A DNA stretch of 64,000 nt from Cellulophaga sp. Hel_I_12 (GCF_000799565.1 NZ_JUHB01000001.1:2855501-2919500), one strand, 5' to 3'; numbered from the stretch's first letter, positions 1-9,518 are shown. Notes: generated by a model not told the origin, from the sequence alone. Numbers and translations are program-made.

Positions 1-3000
1 ATTTTCATTTTCTTGAAATTTTGCTCCGTATTTTATGGCTTTTTCTAAAAAGGTAATGTTATCGCCTTCGTCGTGAAAAAATTGAGCTCTATGCGTATTT
101 CCTAAGGAATCAAAACCACCGGCAACCGCTAAATTCTCAAATGCTTTTTTATTAGCAGCGCGTAAATCAATACGTTTTGAAACATCAAATACAGATTTAA
201 AAGGCCCGTCTTTTTTGCGGTTTTCAACAATAGTTTCAACGGCTCCATGCCCTACACCTTTTACAGCGCCCATGCCAAAACGGACAGCTCCACGATCGTT
301 TACAGAAAACTTGTAATACGATTCATTGACATCAGGTCCCAATACTTCAAGTCCCATTCGCTTGCATTCTTCCATAAAAAAGGTCACCTGTTTAATGTCA
401 TTCATATTGTTGCTCAGCACGGCAGCCATATATTCAGCAGGGTAGTGCGCTTTGCAATAAGCAGTTTGGTAGGCAATCCAAGCATAGCAGGTAGAGTGCG
501 ATTTATTAAAAGCATAGGCCGCAAAGGCCTCCCAATCTTTCCAAATTTTCTCAAGTTTATCTTCTGCATGGCCTTTAGCCGAAGCTTGCGCGATAAATTG
601 AGGTTTCATTTTATCTAAGACATACTTTTGTTTTTTACCCATGGCCTTACGCAATACATCAGCTTCACCTTTTGTAAAATCGGCTAATTTTTGCGACAGC
701 AACATCACTTGCTCTTGGTACACCGTAATCCCGTAGGTTTCGGCTAAATACTCCTCCATGGCATCCAAGTCATACTCAATTTCTTCATCCCCATGTTTAC
801 GGGCAATAAAGCTTGGGATATATTCCATGGGCCCCGGTCGGTATAAGGCGTTCATGGCGATAAGATCAGCAAAAACAGTGGGTTTTAGAGCCCTCATGTG
901 TTTCTGCATGCCAGGAGATTCATATTGAAATATACCTACTGTTTCGCCACGTTGAAATAATTCGTAGGTTTTTTCATCATCCAAAGGAAAAGTTTCTGGA
1001 TCCAGTTCGATCCCGTGTTTTGCCTTGACAATTTTTACGGTGTCTTTAATTAGGGTTAAAGTTTTTAAGCCTAAAAAATCCATTTTGAGTAAACCAGCCT
1101 CTTCCACGACCGAGTTATCAAACTGGGTACAATACATATCCGAATCTTTCGCCAAGGCAACAGGAACAAACTTGGTGATGTCGTCTGGAGTAATAATTAC
1201 GCCACAGGCATGAATACCGGTATTACGAACCGATCCTTCTAAAATATAAGCCTGATTAAGGGTTTCTGCCTCTAAACCATCGCCTTCAGAAATTGAAAGC
1301 AACTGATAGATATTTTCCATATCATCCGCCCTAAACTTCTTTTTTAATTGCTCCACATCAATATGCATAATCTTATTCAGCTTAGACATCGTGGGAATTA
1401 ATTTGGCGATACGGTCTGCATCTCCCAAAGGTAAATCAAGGGCACGGGCTGTATCGCGAATAGACGATTTTGCTGCCATGGTGCCGTACGTTATAATCTG
1501 TGCTACTTGGTTTGCACCGTATTTTTTGATCACATAATCCATGACCCGACCACGCCCTTCGTCATCAAAATCGATATCAATATCGGGCATCGATACACGG
1601 TCAGGATTTAAGAAACGCTCAAAAAGTAAGTCGTACTTAATAGGATCTAAATTGGTAATCCATAAACAATAAGCTACCGCAGAACCTGCGGCAGAGCCAC
1701 GACCAGGACCTACAGAAACATCCATAGCGCGTGCTGCTCTGATGAAGTCTTCCACAATTAAAAAGTAGCCAGGATAGCCTGTTTTTTCAATTACTTTAAG
1801 TTCAAAATCTAGTCGTTCATCAATCTCAGGGCTAAGCTCACCATACCTAATTTTTGCTCCTTTATAAGTAATATGACGCAGAAATTTATTTTCACCGCGT
1901 TTTCCTCCATCTAATTTATCTTCTGGAACCTGAAATTCTTCTGGAATGTCAAAAGCAGGCAACAGTACGTCACGTGCAAGGGTAAATGTCTCAACCTTGT
2001 CGATAATTTCTTGAATATTGGTAATGGCCTCTGGAACATCTTTGAAGAGGGCTTTCATCTCGTCTGCAGACTTGAAATAATATTCTTGATTGGGTAAGCC
2101 GTAGCGGTAACCACGACCTCTACCTATGGGGGTCGCTTGCTTTTCACCATCCTTTACACATAATAAAATATCGTGTGCATGAGCGTTTTGTTTTTCTACG
2201 TAGTAGGTGTTGTTGGTGGCAATTAACTTCACCTGATGCTTCTCTGCAAACTGAAGTAATACTTGGTTTACGCGATCTTCATCTTCTTGACCATGACGCA
2301 TGATTTCTATATATAAATCATCACCAAAAGTATCTTTCCACCAAAGCAAAGCCTCTTCGGCTTGGTTTTCACCAACATTTAAAATTTTACCAGGTACTTC
2401 ACCATAGAGGTTTCCTGTCAGTACTATAATATCTTCTTTATATTTTTCAATAACCTTTTTGTCGATTCTAGGAACATAATATTTGCCATCTATAAAGGCA
2501 ATGGAAGACATTTTTGCTAAGTTATGATAGCCCTTTTTGTTTTTAGCTAAGAGTACTACTTGGTAGCCATTATCTTTTTGGGATTTATTCGTGTGGTCTT
2601 CACAAACCTGAAACTCACACCCCACAATAGGTGTAATTTCTTGTTCGGGGATAAATTCATGCAAAGGCTCTTCGCCTTCTTCTAGTCGCCCTTCTTTTGT
2701 AGCTTCGTGACGAATTTGGTTTTCATCATTCCGTGTTTTTACTGCTTTGTTATGATTGATGACACCATTTACAAAATGAAAAGCACCCATCATATTTGCA
2801 TGATCTGTAATAGCCACAGCAGGCATTTTTGCTTTTGCGGTAGCCTTTATCAAATCCAGAACGCTAATCGTAGATTGTAAAATGGAAAATTGGGTATGGT
2901 TGTGTAAATGTGCAAAATTTGCAGTTTCTAAAGTCTTTACATTTTCTTTAATTTCTGCTTTAGAAATACCACCAGTAGCTGATTCCCAAAGAGCATCTGC

Positions 3001-3696
3001 AATTTTTTTTGACGCTTCTTTTAGGTTGATGTGTTTTAATCCTATTAACTGAATTTCTTTGGGGTTTGCCTCAGAAAAATTCTTAAAATAATCAGGCTGA
3101 ACATCTAATTGCTCCAGCGTGTATTGTTGCTTTCTCACTAACTCTAAAAAACAACGTGTAGTCGCTTCCACATCGGCTGTAGCATTATGCGCTTCGCCAA
3201 AAGGTTCTCCGAATAAGTACTCGTGTAGTTCTGTTAAGGTAGGCAACTTAAATTTTCCACCACGACCTCCTGGAAGCTGGCAAAGCGATGCGGTATGTTC
3301 GGTACAGGTATCTAAAATAGGTAGTTCTTGCAATGGATTTTCAACACTTAGGCGATGAAACTCAGCACCCATTATATTTAAATCAAAACCAACATTTTGA
3401 CCAACAATAAATTTCGTTTTAGCCATAGCGGCATTAAACTTTTCTAAAACTTCGGCAATCGGTACTCCCTCTTTTTCTGCTAAAGCCGTAGAAATCCCGT
3501 GAATTTGTTCCGCGTCATAAGGAATATTAAAACCTTCAGGTCGTATCAAGTAATCTTGATGCTCCACTAAATTTCCCATAGCATCATGTAACTGCCATGC
3601 AATTTGTATGCAGCGAGGCCAATTGTCTACATCGGTAAAAGGCGCGTTCCAGTTTTTGGGTAATCCAGTAGTTTCAGTATCGAAGATTAAGTACAT
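1..3696 (-). CDS. dnaE: DNA polymerase III alpha subunit with fused N-terminal 3'-5' exonuclease (3' end outside window)
   Basis: Catalytic subunit of the replicative polymerase. 1232 codons are visible and the C-terminus lies beyond base 1. The N-terminus is a DnaQ-like DEDDh exonuclease: FDTETTG with D6 and E8, GQNVGFD near residue 100, and HNATAD with H170 and D175. A PHP domain follows (HLHNHT near residue 260, TDH about 30 residues later). The polymerase core shows GPGRGSAAGS near 675 and the catalytic PDIDIDFDD near 702. Fusing proofreading and polymerisation in one chain is common in Bacteroidota DnaE. I chose the ATG at 3696 because MYLIFDTETTG is a typical start for this family. An in-frame ATG four codons upstream (3708) is also possible. 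The identification is firm. Confidence 0.96.
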   Translation of the reverse strand, partial: MYLIFDTETTGLPKNWNAPFTDVDNWPRCIQIAWQLHDAMGNLVEHQDYLIRPEGFNIPYDAEQIHGISTALAEKEGVPIAEVLEKFNAAMAKTKFIVGQNVGFDLNIMGAEFHRLSVENPLQELPILDTCTEHTASLCQLPGGRGGKFKLPTLTELHEYLFGEPFGEAHNATADVEATTRCFLELVRKQQYTLEQLDVQPDYFKNFSEANPKEIQLIGLKHINLKEASKKIADALWESATGGISKAEIKENVKTLETANFAHLHNHTQFSILQSTISVLDLIKATAKAKMPAVAITDHANMMGAFHFVNGVINHNKAVKTRNDENQIRHEATKEGRLEEGEEPLHEFIPEQEITPIVGCEFQVCEDHTNKSQKDNGYQVVLLAKNKKGYHNLAKMSSIAFIDGKYYVPRIDKKVIEKYKEDIIVLTGNLYGEVPGKILNVGENQAEEALLWWKDTFGDDLYIEIMRHGQEDEDRVNQVLLQFAEKHQVKLIATNNTYYVEKQNAHAHDILLCVKDGEKQATPIGRGRGYRYGLPNQEYYFKSADEMKALFKDVPEAITNIQEIIDKVETFTLARDVLLPAFDIPEEFQVPEDKLDGGKRGENKFLRHITYKGAKIRYGELSPEIDERLDFELKVIEKTGYPGYFLIVEDFIRAARAMDVSVGPGRGSAAGSAVAYCLWITNLDPIKYDLLFERFLNPDRVSMPDIDIDFDDEGRGRVMDYVIKKYGANQVAQIITYGTMAAKSSIRDTARALDLPLGDADRIAKLIPTMSKLNKIMHIDVEQLKKKFRADDMENIYQLLSISEGDGLEAETLNQAYILEGSVRNTGIHACGVIITPDDITKFVPVALAKDSDMYCTQFDNSVVEEAGLLKMDFLGLKTLTLIKDTVKIVKAKHGIELDPETFPLDDEKTYELFQRGETVGIFQYESPGMQKHMRALKPTVFADLIAMNALYRPGPMEYIPSFIARKHGDEEIEYDLDAMEEYLAETYGITVYQEQVMLLSQKLADFTKGEADVLRKAMGKKQKYVLDKMKPQFIAQASAKGHAEDKLEKIWKDWEAFAAYAFNKSHSTCYAWIAYQTAYCKAHYPAEYMAAVLSNNMNDIKQVTFFMEECKRMGLEVLGPDVNESYYKFSVNDRGAVRFGMGAVKGVGHGAVETIVENRKKDGPFKSVFDVSKRIDLRAANKKAFENLAVAGGFDSLGNTHRAQFFHDEGDNITFLEKAIKYGAKFQENEN

Positions 3697-3711
3697 AAAA
3701 AAATCCATTTC

Positions 3712-3731
3712 ATTTCCGAGTAGTCGGAAAT
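3712..3731 (-). promoter_or_regulatory. Perfect hairpin in the dnaE leader
   Basis: An 8-bp perfect inverted repeat, ATTTCCGA and TCGGAAAT, surrounds a 4-base loop and lies 15 bases upstream of the dnaE ATG at 3696, or 3 bases upstream of the alternative ATG at 3708. It has no T-run, so it is not an obvious terminator. If transcribed, it would sit at the ribosome entry region. Its function is inferred. Confidence 0.4.
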
Positions 3732-3924
3732 CTATTTTATTTCATTCTCTTGAAAAAGGGAATCTGTTGTGCTCAAATAAATGCTTTTAAAAGCAAAAAT
3801 GTCAGCTTATAAAATTAGTAAAAAGGGTTTGGGAGAAAAAATGTTATTACTAGGAGTTATTAACGAAACAAAAAATTGGTTTTAGCACAAAACAATTGTA
3901 TTTTTTCCATTTAAAACTACTTTT

Positions 3925-4731
3925 TTGCTTAAGATAAAATATCCATTTGACCCTTCTCTTTTACACCATGTGTATATTGCTTTAGGCCTTGCGCTTTGGA
4001 TTTTTGTTTTTCTCTATTTTACTGAGCCCTTAAATGTTAGTGAAATTAACACTTTAGAGAAACTAGCGTATTTGCCTTTTTATGGTATTGCAGGGGGTTT
4101 TGCGTATCTCTCCATGCTTCCTTTTCAGCAATGGCTTTTTAAGATTGGTCAAAGAAGCTGGACCTTACAAAGGGAGCTCTTTTTTTTACTTTTCTTTATG
4201 ATGATGGGGCTGGTTTTATCTAGATCCGTTTATGTTTTTATTATAGTTCCCAATGAACCAAATATATATAGTCTAGCTTATTTCATCACAGGTATTTATC
4301 TTCCAACGTTAATTGCGGTGATTCCTATTGTATTTATTAGCCGCTGGGCTATTGGTAAATACAAAAATAAAAAGCTGGAAGATAAAAAAATAGTAATTAA
4401 TGGCGAAGGTACCTACGAGGGCTTGCGTTTACTTCAGGAAAATTTAATCAGTATAAAATCAGACGATAATTATATAGAAGTAACCTATCTAATGAATGAA
4501 TTGATGAAGAAACAGCTGATTCGAAATAAACTTTCGGTCATTGAGAAAGACTTAGCTTTTCTAGTACGTACGCATAGATCGTACTTAATTAATCCAGTAC
4601 ATTTTCAACGATGGGATTTGAGCAATGGAAAATTGCAAATTGTGTTAGCGGCCCAGGTAAAAATTCCGGTATCCAAAACCTACGCATCACTTGTGAAAAC
4701 AACGATTAAAGATTTGGGTCTTGCGTTATAA
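3925..4731 (+). CDS. Membrane-anchored LytTR-family DNA-binding regulator
   Basis: Probable transcription regulator of 268 residues. Four hydrophobic segments are visible at about 14-33, 46-66, 84-108 and 117-140. They are followed by a basic linker and a C-terminal LytTR domain (about 170-265) with the characteristic stretch ISIKSDDNYIEV and FLVRTHRSYLINP at 212-224. There is no receiver domain, so it is not a classical response regulator. It belongs to the integral-membrane LytTR type common in Bacteroidota, which is thought to sense the membrane or a ligand. The start is TTG at 3925, because the first in-frame ATG lies inside the second hydrophobic segment. It stands alone between divergent dnaE and a secreted protease gene. 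The target is unknown. Confidence 0.85.
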   Translation: MLKIKYPFDPSLLHHVYIALGLALWIFVFLYFTEPLNVSEINTLEKLAYLPFYGIAGGFAYLSMLPFQQWLFKIGQRSWTLQRELFFLLFFMMMGLVLSRSVYVFIIVPNEPNIYSLAYFITGIYLPTLIAVIPIVFISRWAIGKYKNKKLEDKKIVINGEGTYEGLRLLQENLISIKSDDNYIEVTYLMNELMKKQLIRNKLSVIEKDLAFLVRTHRSYLINPVHFQRWDLSNGKLQIVLAAQVKIPVSKTYASLVKTTIKDLGLAL

Positions 4732-4864
4732 CTTTATTTAACCACAAAGTAGCATCATTTCACCCCAAACCTTACTGTATAATGGTTTTCTAGCTTTTTC
4801 TAGAATATGTTTGTGGAAACAACAAGGCTGTTTTTGCCAGCTGAAAACCTTAAACCAAATACCT

Positions 4865-6106
4865 ATGAAAACTTTAATTTCTCTTTTTTTTGCGACAATT
4901 TTATCAGGAACTACGTATAGTCAAAAAGAAACCTGCGACTGTAAAACAGATTTAGACTTTTTGATCGTGAAGATGAAAGAAATGCCCTCCTACAAGCACC
5001 AAATTAAAAAACAAAAAAAAGAGGCTTTTTTCCAGGAGCAATACAACGCTATAGCAACGCAAATGAATGAGCCCTTAGCCGTGTATAAGTGTTATTTATT
5101 GCTGAATGAAATGATGGGTACTTTGACGGATATTCATGCCACTGTTTTATCTAACACAATTCCATTATCAAATGAAAACGCTAAAGATAGCGTTACAGTT
5201 GCTAAATTTATCGCCAGTTCTGAATTTGCGAATCATCCTAGCGCAATAAATAATTTGACAGAATTAAGAAGCGCTCTCGAGCGTAAACCAAAAGATGCAC
5301 TTGAGGGTATTTATTATTACGGAGATCATCTTATCGTAGGCATTTACGCCAAAGGTGATGAAAAATATGAAGGTGTAGTCTTAGCGTCTAATGTACCCAT
5401 TTGGGTACCAGGGCAGGTCTATTTGCATGTAAGAAAGAGTGGTGATAATCAATATGATGTTGCTAGTTATAATTTGACCACTAAAAAAATGTACCATATA
5501 AAAAGTATTGCTTTTGAAAATGGAAGGTTGTTTAATTTAGTTAAAGACCGTAAAACTAAAGATTATTCTCTTGTGCCAGAAGAAAACAGCGATTGGGAAT
5601 ATAAAGCGATCAACAAAAATACAGCGTATGTGCATTTTGGTACTTTCGACAGGGGTAGCGCGAATAAAAATATGGCTGATGTTTTTTATGAAGACCATAA
5701 AGACAATTTTAATGTTGCAAATATTATTGTTGATCTAAGAAATAATAGAGGGGGAAGTAAAAAATTGTCTGATCCTTTTTATAAATTATTCAAAAAGAGC
5801 GGAGCTAAAATTTATATTTTGACCAACCAATTTACGGGAAGCAATGGAGAGCAATTTACGGTTCAGTTAAAAAAAATAAATGGAGCACTGCATTTAGGAC
5901 AGACTACCTGGGGGATAGTAAGCTACGGATTTAATTATGGACGCAGCTATACTACGCCCTCAAAATTCTTTGATGTGATGCCAACAGATATGGATTTTCA
6001 CACTAAATTTTTTAAATATGAAGACGTCGGAGTAGTTCCTGATAGAGCCTTAGAAATCAATAGGAGCTGGATAGACCAAACATTAGCCTTTATTGAAGCG
6101 AAATAA
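4865..6106 (+). CDS. Secreted S41-family (C-terminal-processing-like) peptidase
   Basis: A 413-residue exported protein whose signal peptide MKTLISLFFATILSGTTYSQ (1-20) fixes the start at the ATG at 4865 rather than the TTG 18 codons upstream. The C-terminal half has the S41 fold signature: IIVDLRNNRGGS near 286-297 and TGSNGEQF with the candidate nucleophile Ser326, followed by GQTTWG. A short Cys-rich segment (ETCDCK) directly follows the signal peptide. No PDZ domain is evident. S41 enzymes cleave periplasmic or outer-membrane proteins, and the substrate here cannot be read from the sequence. A catalytic lysine is not obvious, so activity is not certain. Confidence 0.8.
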   Translation: MKTLISLFFATILSGTTYSQKETCDCKTDLDFLIVKMKEMPSYKHQIKKQKKEAFFQEQYNAIATQMNEPLAVYKCYLLLNEMMGTLTDIHATVLSNTIPLSNENAKDSVTVAKFIASSEFANHPSAINNLTELRSALERKPKDALEGIYYYGDHLIVGIYAKGDEKYEGVVLASNVPIWVPGQVYLHVRKSGDNQYDVASYNLTTKKMYHIKSIAFENGRLFNLVKDRKTKDYSLVPEENSDWEYKAINKNTAYVHFGTFDRGSANKNMADVFYEDHKDNFNVANIIVDLRNNRGGSKKLSDPFYKLFKKSGAKIYILTNQFTGSNGEQFTVQLKKINGALHLGQTTWGIVSYGFNYGRSYTTPSKFFDVMPTDMDFHTKFFKYEDVGVVPDRALEINRSWIDQTLAFIEAK

Positions 6107-6165
6107 TTGAGAACCAACTGTTTTTATATCTAAGACGTTTTTTTTAAAATATCAATTAATAGCTA

Positions 6166-6195
6166 TTGTAGATTTTCAAAAAAAACTTATATTTG
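6166..6195 (+). promoter_or_regulatory. Bacteroidota-type promoter for rpsP
   Basis: TTG at 6166-6168 and TATATTTG at 6188-6195 are separated by 19 bases. This matches the -33/-7 pattern used by the Bacteroidota primary sigma factor. It lies about 70 bases before rpsP, in the only non-coding stretch of this block. Confidence 0.7.
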
Positions 6196-6266
6196 CACCC
6201 GCTTAAAGCTAAGCGAAAATTTAGAATTAATAACCAAGGGTCGGGCACCCTACAAATTAATGTGAT

Positions 6267-6893
6267 ATGCCAGTAAAAATTAGATTACAAAGACACGGTA
6301 AAAAAGGAAAACCTTTCTATTGGGTAGTTGCAGCAGATGCAAGAGCTAAAAGAGATGGTAAATACTTAGAAAAATTAGGAATTTACAATCCTAACACCAA
6401 TCCCGCAACTATCGAAGTTAATGTTGACCAAGCAGTAACCTGGTTAAACAATGGTGCACAACCAACAGAAACAGCGAAACGTATTTTATCGTATAAAGGC
6501 GTGCTTTTAAAGCATCATTTAGCAGGTGGTGTTCGTAAAGGTGCTTTAACTGAAGAGCAAGCAGAAGAAAAATTCAATGCTTGGTTAGAAGAAAAAGGTA
6601 AAATAGTGGGTTCTAAAGTTGGTGATTTAGATAAAGCTAAGGCTGATTCTAGAGCCGCTGCTTTAAAAGCAGAAAAAGAAGTAAATGAAAAACGTATTGC
6701 CGCTGCAATTCCAGAAGAAGTTGTTGAAACTCCTGAAGCTCCTCAACCAGAAACTGAAAATGCAGATACTACACCAATACCAACAGTAGTTGAAAAGGAC
6801 GTTCTTGAAGAAACAGATGGTATTGCTGAAGCTCCAAGTGTTAAGGAGGTTATCGCAGATCAAAAAGAAGAGGACACAGATAAAAAAGCATAG
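6267..6893 (+). CDS. rpsP: 30S ribosomal protein S16 with long C-terminal extension
   Basis: Small-subunit ribosomal protein that binds 16S rRNA during early assembly. The conserved S16 core occupies about residues 1-80 (MPVKIRLQRHGKKGKPFYWV, YNPNTNP, GAQPTETAKRIL). The remaining 120 residues are a charged tail, Lys/Ala-rich near 100-150 and Glu/Pro/Thr-rich near 150-208. At 208 residues it is more than twice the E. coli length. Extended S16 proteins are usual in Bacteroidota. It is followed after 15 bases by rimM and then trmN6, a typical translation operon. Identification is certain. The role of the tail is not known. Confidence 0.97.
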   Translation: MPVKIRLQRHGKKGKPFYWVVAADARAKRDGKYLEKLGIYNPNTNPATIEVNVDQAVTWLNNGAQPTETAKRILSYKGVLLKHHLAGGVRKGALTEEQAEEKFNAWLEEKGKIVGSKVGDLDKAKADSRAAALKAEKEVNEKRIAAAIPEEVVETPEAPQPETENADTTPIPTVVEKDVLEETDGIAEAPSVKEVIADQKEEDTDKKA

Positions 6894-6908
6894 CTTTTAA
6901 AAAACGAT

Positions 6909-7439
6909 ATGCTAAAGAAAGATTGTTTCTACTTAGGTAAAATCGTTTCAAAATATAGCTTTAAGGGCGAAGTGTTGATTAAATTAGACACGGATGAACC
7001 CGAAGAATACGAAAATTTGGAATCAGTATTTATTTCTTTAGGAAATAATCTGGTTCCATTTTTTATTAAAAAATCTAGCCTTCATAAATCAACACTACTT
7101 CGTGTTCGCTTTGAAGAACTAATAAATGAATCGGATGCGGACCGCGTTATGGGTTCGGAGATTTATTTGCCTTTAACCTTATTGCCAAAACTTACAGGTA
7201 CTAAATTTTACTTTCATGAAATTATAGGCTTTACCCTTTTAGATAGTGTACACGGCGACATAGGTATCGTTGAGAGTGTAAATGATACTACTTCACAAGC
7301 CTTATTTGAAGTTAAAAAAGACGGAAAAGAACTACTTATCCCGATAAACGATCAGATTATTACCAAGGTAGATCGAGAGCTCAAAACCATTCATGTGACT
7401 ACTCCAGAAGGTTTAGTTGATTTGTATATGAACAATTAA
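6909..7439 (+). CDS. rimM: Ribosome maturation factor RimM
   Basis: Assembly factor for the 30S head domain that binds near S19 and 16S rRNA. The protein has 176 residues, the usual length. The N-terminal RimM barrel begins YLGKIVSKYSFKGEV and the C-terminal PRC-barrel half contains IGIVESVNDTTSQALFEV and ELLIPIND. The start ATG is 15 bases after the rpsP stop, so the two genes are almost certainly co-transcribed. The rpsP-rimM order is conserved across bacteria. Confidence 0.96.
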   Translation: MLKKDCFYLGKIVSKYSFKGEVLIKLDTDEPEEYENLESVFISLGNNLVPFFIKKSSLHKSTLLRVRFEELINESDADRVMGSEIYLPLTLLPKLTGTKFYFHEIIGFTLLDSVHGDIGIVESVNDTTSQALFEVKKDGKELLIPINDQIITKVDRELKTIHVTTPEGLVDLYMNN

Positions 7440-7487
7440 ATTTTTTATTTGTCAATCTAGTTTGTCCTCTCCTTATTGGAAATTAAT

Positions 7488-8219
7488 ATGAGTATTTTCA
7501 AATTCAAACAATTCCAGTTACACCAAGATAAATGTGCTATGAAAATTGGTACTGATGGCGTGCTCTTGGGCGCCTGGGCTATGCTACCTAAAAACACTTT
7601 TTCTATTTTAGATATCGGTTCAGGAACAGGAGTTATCGCTTTAATGTTAGCACAGCGAAGTGCTGCTGAGAATATTGAAGCCATTGAGTTAGATGATGAT
7701 GCTTTTGAACAGTGTACGGATAATTTTGAAAACTCTCCTTGGGCCGATCGACTATTCTGTTTTCACGCTGGGTTTGATGAATTTGTAGATGAATATACCG
7801 CTGAAACTCTCGATGAGTCAGACCTGTATAGTGTGGTTGTCTCCAATCCGCCATTTTATTCAGAAGCGGTAAGCAGTGGTAATACCTCTAGAGATGCTGC
7901 CCGCCAAAACGCATCCTTACCATTTGATGAATTGCTTTCCGGTGTATCTAAATTGTTGGCTCCTGAAGGTATTTTTTCTACGGTGATTCCTTTCAAAGAA
8001 GAAGTTGGTTTTATAGCCTTTGCTGAAAGTCAAATGCTTTTTCCTATAAGAATTACAAGAGTAAAAGGTCATAAAGATTCGGAAACCAAAAGAAGTCTTA
8101 TCGCTTTTAGTTTTAAAAAAGAAGCTTTAGTTACGGATGAATTAGTGGTAGAAAATGAACGCCATGTATTTACGGATGAGTATATTGCGCTAACTAAAGA
8201 TTTTTATCTAAAAATGTAA
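7488..8219 (+). CDS. trmN6: tRNA1(Val) (adenine(37)-N6)-methyltransferase
   Basis: SAM-dependent methyltransferase of the TrmN6/YfiC family that modifies A37 of tRNA-Val. The SAM loop is DIGSGTGV at 42-49 and the amino-methylase motif is NPPF at 120-123, the family hallmark for N6-adenine chemistry. Length is 243 residues from the ATG at 7488. A TTG four codons upstream is less likely because the conserved FKFKQFQLHQDKCAMKIGTD opening follows the ATG directly. It lies 48 bases after rimM and probably belongs to the same translation-related operon. Confidence 0.9.
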   Translation: MSIFKFKQFQLHQDKCAMKIGTDGVLLGAWAMLPKNTFSILDIGSGTGVIALMLAQRSAAENIEAIELDDDAFEQCTDNFENSPWADRLFCFHAGFDEFVDEYTAETLDESDLYSVVVSNPPFYSEAVSSGNTSRDAARQNASLPFDELLSGVSKLLAPEGIFSTVIPFKEEVGFIAFAESQMLFPIRITRVKGHKDSETKRSLIAFSFKKEALVTDELVVENERHVFTDEYIALTKDFYLKM

Positions 8220-8229
8220 CATTTAAGCA

Positions 8230-8260
8230 TTGTGCTGTTATAAATCTTTAATTATCTTTG
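8230..8260 (+). promoter_or_regulatory. Bacteroidota-type promoter for the acyl-CoA dehydrogenase gene
   Basis: TTG at 8230-8232 and TATCTTTG at 8253-8260 are spaced by 20 bases and lie 16 bases before the ATG at 8277. The gene is therefore probably transcribed independently of the rpsP block. Confidence 0.7.
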
Positions 8261-8276
8261 GTAAAAAGACAAAGCT

Positions 8277-9455
8277 ATGCGTCCAGATTTATTTGAAGCC
8301 CCTGATTACTACAATATTGATGACCTTTTATCCGAAGAACATAAACTAGTTCGTGATGCCGCAAGGCAATGGGTAAAACGTGATGTTTCTCCCATTATAG
8401 AAGAATATGCCCAAAAAGCAGAATTTCCTAAACAAATCATCGGAGGCCTTGCAGAAATTGGTGCCTTTGGTCCTTATATTCCAGAGGAATACGGCGGAGC
8501 CGGATTAGACCAAATAAGCTACGGGTTAATTATGCAAGAAATTGAACGCGGCGATAGTGGAGTTCGTTCTACAGCATCGGTACAATCGTCTTTAGTGATG
8601 TATCCTATTTTTGCTTACGGAAATGAAGCACAGCGTAAAAAATACTTACCTAAATTAGCTACTGGAGAATTTATGGGTTGCTTTGGATTAACAGAGCCTA
8701 ACCACGGTTCTAACCCCAGTGGAATGGAAACCAAATACAAAGATATGGGAGACCATTATCTTTTAAACGGTGCTAAATTATGGATTTCCAATTCTCCTTT
8801 TGCCGATATCGCTGTAGTATGGGCAAAAAATGAAGAAGGACGAATCCATGGTTTAATTGTAGAGCGTGGTATGGAAGGGTTTTCTACGCCAGAAACACAT
8901 AACAAATGGTCCTTAAGAGCCTCCGCAACAGGAGAGCTTATTTTTGATAATGTAAAAGTTCCTAAGGAGAATATTCTCCTCGGAAAAACGGGACTGGGAG
9001 CCCCACTTGGTTGTTTAGATTCTGCACGTTACGGTATCGCCTGGGGAGCCATCGGTGCTGCGATGGATTGTTATGATACTGCTTTGCGCTATGCCAAAGA
9101 GCGTATTCAGTTTGGAAAACCAATTGCCGCAACGCAATTACAACAAAAAAAATTGGCCGAAATGATTACTGAAATCACGAAGGCACAATTGTTAGCGCTG
9201 CGTTTAGGGCAACTTAAAAATGAGGGACGTGCTACTACAGCTCAAATTTCCATGGCGAAACGAAATAATGTAGAAATGGCAATAAAAATAGCTCGTGAAG
9301 CACGACAGGTATTAGGGGGTATGGGTATTACGGGAGAATATAGTATTATGCGTCACATGATGAACTTAGAAAGTGTCATAACCTACGAGGGTACGCACGA
9401 TATTCACTTATTAATTACCGGAGCCGACATTACAGGATTACCAGCTTTTCAATAA
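8277..9455 (+). CDS. gcdH: Glutaryl-CoA-dehydrogenase-like acyl-CoA dehydrogenase
   Basis: FAD-dependent dehydrogenase of 392 residues. It probably converts glutaryl-CoA to crotonyl-CoA in lysine/tryptophan breakdown. The FAD-site segment CFGLTEPNHGSNP is at about 135-147 and LWISNSPFADIAVVWAK follows. The catalytic base is Glu371 in TYEGTHDIH, the position and motif of glutaryl-CoA dehydrogenases rather than short- or medium-chain enzymes. The SARYGIAWG and RIQFGKPIA stretches also fit GCDH. There is no other lysine-degradation gene in the window, so the substrate is inferred from the family. It has its own promoter and terminator. Confidence 0.88.
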   Translation: MRPDLFEAPDYYNIDDLLSEEHKLVRDAARQWVKRDVSPIIEEYAQKAEFPKQIIGGLAEIGAFGPYIPEEYGGAGLDQISYGLIMQEIERGDSGVRSTASVQSSLVMYPIFAYGNEAQRKKYLPKLATGEFMGCFGLTEPNHGSNPSGMETKYKDMGDHYLLNGAKLWISNSPFADIAVVWAKNEEGRIHGLIVERGMEGFSTPETHNKWSLRASATGELIFDNVKVPKENILLGKTGLGAPLGCLDSARYGIAWGAIGAAMDCYDTALRYAKERIQFGKPIAATQLQQKKLAEMITEITKAQLLALRLGQLKNEGRATTAQISMAKRNNVEMAIKIAREARQVLGGMGITGEYSIMRHMMNLESVITYEGTHDIHLLITGADITGLPAFQ

Positions 9456-9477
9456 AACTATCAAATATATCTTTAAC

Positions 9478-9518
9478 ACAAACTTAGTATTCTTGAAAAT
9501 CAAGAGTACTAAGTTTGT
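9478..9518 (+). terminator. Strong 19-bp hairpin after the acyl-CoA dehydrogenase gene
   Basis: The arms at 9478-9496 and 9500-9518 pair along 19 bases with a single mismatch (a possible G-U pair) around an AAA loop. The hairpin sits 22 bases after the stop codon. A poly-T tail is weak, so termination is likely but not certain. Confidence 0.6.

Noticed and set aside
247..1213. Plus-strand ORFs opposite dnaE (247-618, 1025-1213, 3119-3790)
   Set aside because: They are frame shadows of the highly conserved minus-strand DnaE, whose translation is complete and carries all expected motifs.
6663..6863. Minus-strand ORF rich in Phe and Ser opposite rpsP
   Set aside because: It mirrors the Glu/Lys-rich tail of S16 and has no ribosome-binding site or family.
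8277..9455. Short- or medium-chain acyl-CoA dehydrogenase
   Set aside because: The catalytic Glu lies in TYEGTHDIH near the C-terminus, as in glutaryl-CoA dehydrogenase, so the general name is less precise.
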